Positions 30,080-39,402 of a stretch of 64,000 nucleotides of DNA are shown piece by piece. Both the position numbers and the translations under genes were made by a program. Within the stretch, counting starts at the first letter, position 1; each line of letters opens with the position of its first letter. The stretch spans positions 132,822,545 to 132,886,544 of the forward strand of contig CM069433.1 in the NCBI GenBank assembly GCA_035610365.1. The letters run 5' to 3'. The DNA is from Aquatica leii. Lineage: Eukaryota; Arthropoda; Insecta; Coleoptera; Lampyridae. The notes under the pieces were generated by a model. That model saw only the letters and a list, made by a program, of their open reading frames with translations. It did not search any database and was not told the origin of the DNA.

Positions 30080-32265
30080 ATGAGTAGTGGAATTTCTGAA
30101 TGTATTACAGTAGCCTATCAAAATGTTAGGGGTTTAAGGACTAAGCTAGAAACCTTTTTGGTTTCTCTTCATAGTTGTGATAAAGATATAATTGCATTAA
30201 CAGAGGCATGGTTGGGCCAGGATATATTTGATGGTGAGCTGGTGGAGGTGGAATGGAAACGGTTTAGGGCAGATAGAGATTTGAGATCGTCGGAAAAAAC
30301 AAGAAGAGGTGGTGTTTTATTAGCAGTTCGGAGTAACCTAACGGCTGTGGAAGTGGCGAAAAGGTCTGCATATGACTTTGAAGCATTATGTGTTACAGTT
30401 ATTTTGGGTTTTACAAGCTTATCATTTCTTGTTGTATATATGTCGACTGCATCTGTATAGATTCTTTAAATAACTTGATTTCCTCGAAGACACAAAAAAG
30501 ATTAGTGAAAATACAATAGGATTGGTGGGTGATTTTAAAATATCTGAAATCAGTTGTAGTAATTATTCCTTAGGATCGGGTAGGCCATGTGCCAAAATAA
30601 ATGTCAATCTGCAGACTTCAAAATTCCCCGCATGGATGTCAGTAAGTTTAACTAATAAAGTTCAAGTTAAAAAATAAATTAAGCAGAAGAAGGAGATTTT
30701 CAAAGCAAATCAATAATAATTTTGTCCTTCTTCGGGCAGAAGTGAAAAAATTAATCCGATTTCAGTACAAAAAATATTTCATAAGGTGCAACTGCAAGTG
30801 AGTGAAAGTATTAATACCTTTTCGAACTTTGTTAATGCTAAAATATCTTCTAGTCTTAGGACAGATTAAGAAATGACTTCAGGGGATAGGGTATTTAAAG
30901 GTGACAGAGTAACTACAGGCTTTGCAGATTATTTCGAGCAGATATACGAGGTTAGTAGTGTTGCTCCTCCTCAGTTTGAGGAACATGATACTTATGTCCA
31001 ACCGTCTTCACCGCTTGACATGTTCTTGTTTGCGCAGGTGGAAGAGAAAGGTGTGCTGGAGACTATTAATCACTTAAAACCCAAAAAATCTTTTGGACCG
31101 GATTTAATTCCTACATATGTTATTAAGCTATGTGCTAATGGTTTCCTTAAACCCTTGAAAATTATGTTTAATGCTTGTTTTATCAAAATCTGCATTTGAT
31201 AAAGTGAATCATGACATTCTGTTGTTGAAATTAATGGATTTTTCATTTTCTCTATCTGCAATATGGTTTATTAGCTCATACCTTATATAGAAAAAAAATT
31301 GTTGAAGTTTTCGGTATTGCATCTCAAGAGTATATTAACTCAAGTGGAGTGCCTCAAGGATCTATTCTGGGTCCCTTATTATTTCTACTTTTTATCAATG
31401 ATTTGCCTCTTACAATCAAACATTCAACCATACTTATGTTTGCTGATGATGCTAAACGTTTAAAACAAATCAAATCTCCATCTGACGCACAGCTTTTGCA
31501 AAAAGATCTTGATCAGATGGTCGAGTCGTGCAGTGTTAATAAAATAAAACTTAATATAGATAAATGTGATTTTATAACTTTCACTAACAAAAAAGAAAAT
31601 GTTTTTAATTATAGAATAAAACAAAGTATGCTGATAGAAGTTGATTCGGTCTTGGATCTTGGTGTTCTTTTTGAAAAATCTCTTTGTTTTAAATTGCACA
31701 TTTTTTAATGGTAAACCAAGCCTACAAATTGGTAGGGTTTGTCAAGAGAAACACAAAGGATTTTAAAAATATTAATGCTATTATTATTTTGTTCAATAGC
31801 TTAGTTAGATCTAAATTAGAATATGCATCAGTGATTTGGTCACCTTTTGCACGAGATAGTATCCATAAGATGGAGGTGGTTCAAAATGGCTTTCTAAGGT
31901 ATCTATTTCATGAGAGCCAGAGAAAGAGTCCGGAGAGGCATATGCCGACTGCTGTCTTTCTAAAGCAGTTTAATGTGACTTCTTTAGAGATTAGGAGGGG
32001 CTCAGCCGGCCTCGTGTTCCTTTACAAAGTGGCAAACAATCATGTAGATGCGCCTAATATCTTAGAAAAGTTAAATTTTTATGCACCTGAGTTGAAATTA
32101 CGCCCGAGACAATTGCTTCTTCCTCGAACCTCCACTACCGTTAGACATTCAGCTTCTCCGTTAGTCAGGATCCAAACGCAATTTAATTTAGTTAGTAGGG
32201 ACATTGATCTTTTTAATTGTAAGACCGGCGATATAAAGCGTCTTAGAGTTTCCACTGCACTTTAA
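30080..32265 (+). pseudogene. Jockey/CR1-type LINE ORF2, decayed and internally deleted
   Basis: Non-LTR retrotransposon polyprotein. 30080-30460 is an APE-type endonuclease start (AYQNVRGLRTKLETF, DIIALTEAWL, RRGGVLLAV). The rest of the endonuclease is scrambled. 30873-31199 gives the RT entry (LKPKKSFGPDLIPTYVIK); after MFNACF the sequence jumps to SAFDKVNHDILLLKL, so about 60-70 residues are missing at 31185-31205. Then come VPQGSILGPLLFLLFINDLP and the catalytic box FADD at 31439-31450, intact. A frame break at 31708 leads into a 185-codon C-terminal segment (SKLEYASVIWSP) typical of Jockey/CR1 elements. It cannot make a full protein. Confidence 0.85.
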
Positions 32266-32730
32266 TTCACTTTTATTGACTGCAAGTATAAAGACTTCTG
32301 ATTTATTTAGAAAAATTTCTGCATTTTTGATAAACGCTATGAAGTTACAGAAGAGGGAGTAATACTCACGAGGCGAAGATTTAATGTAAAGTCATATATT
32401 TAGTCATAAATTGTAGAATTATTGCTATAATGTGTTGTTAAATAAAGTAGTAATATTGTGTATATTAAGGACAATATCAAAAGTGGGATTTCTACGAAAT
32501 AACACCGTTACCTCTTGTATTGCGTATCAGTGTGAATAATTGTAGCAATTAAAATCACTGCTTCGAACAACGGCAGTGTCGGCGTGGATGTGACCACTAC
32601 GAACGAGTGCGCAGGCGCGGTAAACGTTTCTATTAACGCCTCTGCACAATTGTGAAATAACACGAACGTAAAAACACACGAATCTACGAACGGAAGCAAC
32701 GTTAAGATCAACGAATTAACAAAAGCACTG
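32266..32730. other. LINE tail and probable Gypsy leader
   Basis: The first part is probably the LINE 3' UTR. Near 32476-32492 the sequence ATCAAAAGTGGGATTTC resembles the stretch that follows Gypsy LTRs (TCAGAAGTGGGAT), and the Gypsy gag starts at 32731. No LTR pair was found. Confidence 0.4.
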
Positions 32731-34146
32731 ATGGCGCAAACTCCTTTGATGATTGCTCTCACTCGATTAGTTGCAACTCGCAACGGATTACAAAATTTTC
32801 AAGTAATGCCAAACCTGTCTAAGAGTATTCAAACGTTTGATAGTACAAAGTATGGATATCCCGTACACGAGTGCATACACCGAGTGAACAATAACAGATT
32901 GTTGCATCAATGGACGGATGTAATGAAGCTTGAAACGACACGAGCACACTTGGTGAAAGCAGCTAAGTCATGGTATGACACGAGAGCTGACTATTTGCTT
33001 ACGTGGGAGGCCTTTTATTTGGCATTGTGTAAAACATTTGATAAACGGAAAAGTAAAACTGAACTTTTGGTACTTATGCGTTCAAGAACACAGAGAGCGA
33101 ATAATGAAGACCTTTTGACGTATTTCCATGAAAAGTTTAAATGGCGTAAATAGCTTATAGTCTCAGTTTTGAGAAAACGAAGAAACAAATAATTTCAGGG
33201 CTGTCGACGTTTGCAGTCAAAGGCGCTGTAATAATGGCATACCACGAGAATAAGGACAACTTGCTACACAGTATAATAAAATTAGAAAAGATATGTACCA
33301 ACGAAAACCACGGAACAAAAAAAAACGACGAACAGAAGACCAAATCTGCACAAGCGAACACGAAGGAATGTGATGTAACTTAAAGAGCCAACTGAAGATC
33401 AGATGATGAATCTGACAACCAATCGCAATGAATAAGACGATGGAACTAACGCTATGCTACAACTGTAATGTGTATGAACATTTCTCACGATCTACGTTCT
33501 TCTTCAGGTGACCTGAAGAAGAACGTAGACCACGTTTAAAAGCTTGTGAATTTTTAATAAATATATACACCATTTACCCAAATACTATTTTATTACGTTT
33601 ATGGTGAAAATTTTGTATCTAAAAAAAATATAACTCCTTTTGAAATTCTATACGGGTTCAATGCATGGTTTGCAGACGGCGTTTTACGAGAACTAACATT
33701 AGTGGATAACAACGAGATTGATATAAGCTCGTGCGTGATGGGATAAAGCAGCCTGTTATTGCAGAGCAACGTTAACAAAAAGTTTATTATGATAAAAGAC
33801 GAGTTGATGGCATTACGTATGTTATCAGAGAAATTGTTTTTATGCAGAGAGTTCCACGCAACACTGGTGAATCATCAAGCACGGTACTGAGAACCCTTTG
33901 TAATAACAGCAGTTCTGCCGACATATTTATCGACTCGCACAAATTAATCCGGAAACGAGAAGATGCTTTGTGACAACGGCTCACGTGTCTCAATTGAAAG
34001 TATATCAAAATACGGCAGATGATGTAGAAGACGCCGAATTCGATCCAAAATCAAAAAGCAGCAGCGCTTCTAAAGATGGTGAAGAAATTAACACGGCGAG
34101 TACCGAAACAATAATTCTGATCGATGTTATTCTATTCTTGCAATAG
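32731..34146 (+). pseudogene. Internally deleted Gypsy element: Gag joined to integrase C-terminus
   Basis: 32731-33153 encodes a 140-residue Retrotrans_gag domain (FQVMPNLSKSIQTF, HQWTDVMKLETTRAHLVKAA, LTYFHEKF), extended after a frame break by SFEKTKKQIISGLS. A zinc-knuckle start CYNCNVYEHFSR lies at about 33454-33489. Then, with no protease, RT or RNase H, the reading becomes integrase C-terminal: TPFEILYGFNAWFADGVLRELTL (about 33630-33705), AYYDKRR-like and EIVFMQRVPRNTGESS, and a tail NTADDVEDAEFDPKSKS near 34010-34070. About 3 kb of pol is thus missing between 33540 and 33620. It belongs to a different Gypsy group from the one at 2-4 kb. Confidence 0.8.
33492..33528. repeat. Perfect 37-bp palindrome within Gypsy gag
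   Basis: CTACGTTCTTCTTCAGGT (33492-33509) is followed by one G and its exact reverse complement (33511-33528). The right arm carries what looks like the genuine Gag coding sequence (PEEERRPRLKACE), and the left arm interrupts the zinc knuckle after HFSR. The left arm was therefore probably copied from the right by a replication template switch. Confidence 0.85.
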
Positions 34147-34422
34147 CAACTATCTAAGCTTCTAGCAGTTATAGAGCTGGTGTATACTTACAAATACGTC
34201 GTCCAACTCATCATAGACACGTTCGATCGGAATCATTTCCGTACCAGATCCGTACTGAGAGCTGGGCAAACAAATCGCCTAATTCCTATTTCTATTATAT
34301 ATTTGCTGCCAACCCTAGCTGCGTCAAATGTAACTGTTAAAATCTAGTTCGCTTCTTATCTAATGCCTACGTTATATTATAAACTGTATTTGCGAAATAT
34401 ATTATTTATTTAGAAACATCTA

Positions 34423-34604
34423 CAGTGTGTATTTTAATGATTGTCCGGTGTTTGAATTTGCCGCTTGTAAAACGCTAAATTGAGAAATGAACTCTCAACG
34501 AACCAACCTTTAAGGAACCAACATTGTTTGATTATAGCAATTATAGTTACTAGAATGACGACGCGGCAAATTCAAACACCGGACAATCATTAAAATACGC
34601 ACTG
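34423..34604. mobile_element. MITE with 42-bp inverted repeats and TA target duplication (Tc1/mariner type)
   Basis: 34423-34464 and 34563-34604 are inverted repeats of 42 bp with a single mismatch, beginning CAGTG. TA lies immediately outside both ends (34421-34422 and 34605-34606). CAGTG ends with a TA duplication mark Tc1/mariner-driven MITEs. The 98-bp interior is non-coding. The near-perfect arms imply recent movement or a hairpin kept by gene conversion. Confidence 0.9.
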
Positions 34605-34606
34605 TA

Positions 34607-34829
34607 TTAAATTATATTCATTTTCTTAAATAACATATTTAATCGTTTTTATTAAAACATCAACGTGATCCATTATATATAAAAATTGTATCTTAACAAT
34701 CACTACAAAAAATATAAATTAACTTACTATAAAAGCTTTGTACATAATTGCTACTCAAACAATAACAAAATATAAATGAATACAATACTAAATTTTTGTT
34801 TTTGGCAACACGCAAATTTTATTAACTGC
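34607..34829. other. AT-rich gap before BEL remnant
   Basis: No LTR could be recognised here, although the BEL/Pao 3' LTR would be expected just downstream (lower coordinates) of the minus-strand pol end. Confidence 0.3.
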
Positions 34830-36545
34830 TCTTTTTATTTTACTGGTTTATTGTCACTACATGTACTACATTATCACTTTCTGGATGTAACTGTAGTATT
34901 CGTCCTATTCGCCATAGACAGGGAAGTAAGTTGTCGTCAATCAATATTACCACATCACCAATTTCTATATTTGTTGATTGTTTTAACCATTTGCTTCGCA
35001 TTTGCAATTGGTGCAATATTCTTTATGTCATCGTTTCCAAAAATGCTGAGTCACTTGAATATACTGATATTGTGATAATCTATTAATTGGTGTACTCATT
35101 ATATTTTTTTAATAAGTGTTCTGCCTATTAGAAAATGGGCTGGAGTAATTACAATAAGATTGTTTGGATCATCACTTAGAGGAAATAAAGCTCTTCAGGA
35201 TGCCTTCAACTGGTGTTCAAAGTGTCATGTATTGTTCAAATGTCAATGTAGTGTCTCCTATAATTTTTCTTAAGTTAGCTTTAACAAATTTTACACCCGC
35301 TTCCTAAATACTCCCACAGTGTGGAAATTTCTAGTTTATATCTTGATCAATCATTTGAACACTTATTTCTAAAGCGTTTAACTTAAAAAGTAATACCAAT
35401 TTCTTTAATTCGCGATTATTAGCCACAAAGTTTGTACCAATATCTGAATAGAAATTATGAGGTTTTCCGCGACGAGAAACAAAACGTTACAAGGCTGCCA
35501 AAAACATTCAGCAGTTAATTCACTGAATAACTTCAAATGCATGGCCTTTGTACTAAGACAGTTAAAAAGACATATGTAACTTTTATAAATTTTATATCTG
35601 CGAACACGTACGTCTATCACGAATTTTAAATGGTCCAGCGTAATCGACGCCGGTATTATAAAATAAAGAAGACGGATTTACTCGAAAACTTGGCAAATTG
35701 CCCATGTAAATATTTCCCGAAGCAGTAATTGCTTTGAAACACTGAACACAACTATGTATAATTTTCTTTGTAAATTTTTTTCCTGAGATCGGCCAATATT
35801 TTTGCCGTAATGAATGTAACAGTGTTTGGTGACCACAATGTAGTATAATCGTATGTGCTCATATTGAGCTATTAATACCATTAATATATGGTTCTTTGGC
35901 AATATAACTTGATGCTTTGATCCATAATTTAATCAAGAAAACTGTAATCTTCCCCCTTCGCACAGTCAACCATTAGAATCTAAAAATGGGTTTAAACTTA
36001 TTACTTTATTATTGACTATTGCATTCATTTCTTCATAAAATTCAAATAATTGTGCTATTTTAATTAATTTAAAAAGGATATTTTCCTTCTCATTTTTTGT
36101 GATAAATGATGAAATAACACCTACTTTTTTATATTTGTTCTATCTATAGATATATGACAAAACATTAACTAGAGTTCTTGATTTTAAAAATCTAGAAAAT
36201 AGATACTACTGAAAAATGTTACTAGTACTATTCTTTTACTTTCCGGTAACTGCGTTAATAGTTTAGGTTGATAAATATTTGATAATTCTTTTTCTGAAAT
36301 TAAAAATGCTGGGTCTTTGCGCAATAAATTAGATGCTATTAATAATTGTGGCATAACGCTTCGCGAAATTAGGTCCGCTGAGTTTTCATCTGATTTTATG
36401 TAATGCCAATTGCAAGTTTTTATGTTAATGATGAATTTCACTAACTCTGTTTGCTTTTTGCTAGATATGTTTTCCATTTTCATGGACATGCTCGTAGGAG
36501 TAACGGTAAGTTGTATATTATTTTCCTCCTTAATTGGACTTGACA
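34830..36545 (-). pseudogene. BEL/Pao pol, C-terminal half (integrase and tail)
   Basis: Minus-strand reading gives, in order, the BEL/Pao blocks after RNase H: CNWHYIKSDENSADLISRSVMP, LLRKDPAFL, then (from about 35990) NPFLDS...GGRLQ, LPKNHILMVLI...HCGHQTLL-like sequence, and VDYAGPFKIRDRR-like sequence at about 35660-35610. After those come CLFNCLSTKAMHL, a YSDIGTNFV-like integrase segment and, at about 35030-34880, LHQLQMRSKWLKQS with DDNLLPCLWRIGRI. These are the integrase core and C-terminal domain. Many stops and frameshifts interrupt it. The Gag-to-RNase H half of a BEL element lies on the opposite strand at 37147-39200. Confidence 0.85.
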
Positions 36546-37145
36546 CGATTTCTTTAAGGTTCTTCTATGAGGAAGGCATCAAAACACTTTATGTATTTTT
36601 TAGGACAAAATTAAATAGATCGTTCATTACCAAGTTAGCTAAGATGGATGATGCAGGATTGCCCATAGCTGTGCCGAATTTTTGATTATAGATCCTATTG
36701 TTATATGTAAGGTACCTTGTGTTGAATAAAAACTTAACTATATTCTTAGATTTTGTAAGATCTAAGTTGGTATAGCACTTTATATCATTCCAATATGAAT
36801 TTATTAGTTTGATAGTGAGATCTTTGCTAATATTTGTGAACAGAGACGAAACATCAAATGAGATATTTTTAACATCATCGATTAGTTCACAAGAATTTTT
36901 TATGTTGTGTTGAGATGAAAAATGAAATGTTACTTAATATGTTAGATATGAACTTTGACAGTTTGTATGTGGGTGTTCCAATACAAAATACGATGGGTCT
37001 TAGTGGATAATCGTCTTTGTGAGTTTTGATTAACCCGTAGAATCTAGGTGGAGTGCTGGTATATGTAACAAGCTCTTTATTTGTTATAGTATCTATATGT
37101 CTGTTGTTTAGTAAATCTTTTATGATTTTGTTGTTTTGGTTTTTC
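36546..37145 (-). pseudogene. Penelope-like element RT, N-terminal half
   Basis: On the minus strand this reads as a Penelope-like RT: NNKIIKDLLNN, TSTPPRFYGLIKTHKDDYPL, RPIVFCIGTPTYKLSKF, then FDVSSLFTNISKDLTIKLI, then KFGTAMGNPASSILANLVMNDLF (residues given in short pieces). It ends just after the GNPxS block, before the Y-V-D-D catalytic box. The missing half (FTFQLEKDG to WYTKP and a GIY-YIG domain) lies on the opposite strand from 39206. Small frame breaks occur around 36600 and 36900. Confidence 0.85.
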
Positions 37146-37146
37146 T

Positions 37147-39200
37147 ATGAATAAAACGAGAACTCTTGTTTCAACATTATCAACCAAATGCGTTATTTGT
37201 AAAGAAAATCATTTAGTTTACCACTGTCAAACGTTTGTAGTTATGCATGTAGACGAACGGTACAACAAAGTCAAACGTTTAAATTTATGGTTTAATTGTC
37301 TGCGGGACAACCACCAAATTCAAAATTGTCGAGCGATAAGATGCCGTCAATATAACAGAGCTCATTATACTTTATTACACCGTAGTTCCAACGTAGATTC
37401 AAGTAATTCAAATTTAAGTGCACACAGTGAAAATCAATCTTTTATAACTAATCAGGTTAAGTTAAATGAGATTGATACGGTAGAACCAATTCAAAGTAAC
37501 TGGGTAACAAATTTTGCATCGAATACAGGTGCAGTATCGCAAGTTTTGTTATCAACGGTTATGGTAGAAGTAAAAAACATTCATGGAAAATTGATAAAAT
37601 GTAAAGGATCATTAGATTTAGGATCACAAACAAATCTTTGTACAACTTCATTAATTCAAAAATTAGGTATCCCTGTAAAGCAAATTACGGGAATTACTCA
37701 AACTAGTTTGTATATAAAAATAGTGCTCATATAACATCTAAATCACTTATTAACGACTCTAATTATTGAATTAATTGTTTAATAGTTGATAGAATTACAG
37801 ATAAGTTACCTCAAATAACATTTCCTTTAGACCAAATAGAATTAACATCTTATATTCAATTAGCAGATTCCAGTTGTAATGTATCTTTAAAAATTGATCT
37901 ATTGTTAGAAGCCGATGTTTTTTGGAAAATTTTAAGAAATAATAACATAAAAATTAATGGTCAAACATATTTACAAGAAACTACATTAAGGTGGATTGTA
38001 GGTGGTAGACTTAGTATAAATCATTGAAATTCTTTAAACAGTGTTTGTCATTTAAGCTTAGAAGATTTAGATAAAAGAATTTCAAAATTCTTTGAAAACG
38101 AAAATCTCGAATACAATGGTAAAGACGGTAAAGCGGATTTATCGATTGAACAATTTTACAGAAACACGTGCAGACGATTACCTAACGGAAAATACGCAGT
38201 AAAATCACCATTAAAACAATTAGACAATAGCATAGGTAATTCCAAAGAAATAGCGCTCAAGCGATTTTACAATTTGGAGAAAAGTATAAATAAAAATCCT
38301 TAGCTATTATCACAATACCAAAATTTTATGCATGAATATTTAGCTTTAGGACATATGGAGTTAATAGAAAATACTGAAATTTTAGGCACAAACACTTTCT
38401 ATTTACCTCACAGATAATAACGTTAGTTTTAATGATACTCTTTTGATTGGTCCAAACTTGCAACAAAGGTTAGTTAATAATGTTAATATCCTACTGAAAT
38501 TTAGAACTCATAAATATGTAATTAACGCCGACATAACAAAAATGTATCGGCAAATATACGTTCAGGAACCAAATTCCAATTACCAATTAAGACTTTGGAG
38601 AAATCGCGATACAGAAAACGTTCAAACTTATCGATTAAAAACAATCACTTACGGTACAGCATGTGCGTCATTTTTAGCAATAAAGACACTACAACAATTA
38701 GCTTATGATGAAAGACATAATTTTTCATTAGGTTACCCAATAATAATAAATGACTTATATGGCCTACCTGCTTACGGGAGCAGATTCTATAAACGAAGCA
38801 ATTAATATAAGGAATCAAGTAACCGCGGCGTTACAAAGTCGAGGTTTTGTATTGCGTAAATGGGCATCAAACTCAGTAGAGTTGTTACCAGAATTCAATC
38901 ACGTTGAGCATCTTATTAAACTTGATAAAGATTCAGTATCAAAAACGCAAGTATGGCCTCTTCAAGTACAATGGGACGACCGTGTACCAGATAGTATAGA
39001 AAAAACATGGTTAGCATTTTTAGATAAGTTTAAATATGTAAATTATATAGAAATTCCTAGGTATCTTTTTTCTGAAAATATGGTAGAATCAGTCGAGTTG
39101 CACGGATTTTGTGATGCATCAAATAAAGCGTATGGTGCGTGTGTTTATATACTCTCACTATTAAATAACAAAACAAAAATAACACAATCATCAAAAACTT
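37147..39200 (+). pseudogene. BEL/Pao Gag zinc knuckles, protease and RT, to start of RNase H
   Basis: 37147-37734 (195 codons) has two zinc knuckles (CVICKENHLVYHC and CFNCLRDNH-like, with W-F-N-C in place of C-F-N-C) and a protease block in which the expected D-S-G-S-Q reads DLGSQTN. The RT half follows with stops at 38026 and 38301: LLLEADVFWKIL, LRWIVGGRLS, IEQFYRN. 38443-38805 holds YVINADITKMYRQIYV and YRLKTITYGTACASFLA. At the catalytic site (about 38757-38770) Y-V-D-D is destroyed by a short deletion and frameshift. The frame resumes as LLTGADSINEA and ends in ELHGFCDASNKAYGACVY, the RNase H start, cut off near 39200. Confidence 0.87.
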
Positions 39201-39205
39201 ATTAA

Positions 39206-39402
39206 ACAACGGACATATAGATACTCTATACTATACTCTAAACATTTTCAATAACTATAACGCCCACCTCAAATTTACGTTTCAATTAGAAAAAGATGGT
39301 TGTTTACCCTTTTTAGATGTTACACTTATTAAAGATCCCAACACAAACGGTTTATTAACGGAATGGTACACCAAACCAATGGCGTCTAATAGGACTATTA
39401 AT
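39206..39402 (+). pseudogene. Penelope-like element RT, C-terminal half, 5' part
   Basis: The + strand reads NNGHIDTLYYTLNIFNNYNA, LKFTFQLEKDG, LPFLDVTLIKD and LTEWYTKPMASNRTIN, the thumb-side end of a Penelope-like RT. It is interrupted at 39402 by the hAT insertion and resumes at 42145. The left edge abuts truncated BEL sequence. Confidence 0.8.
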
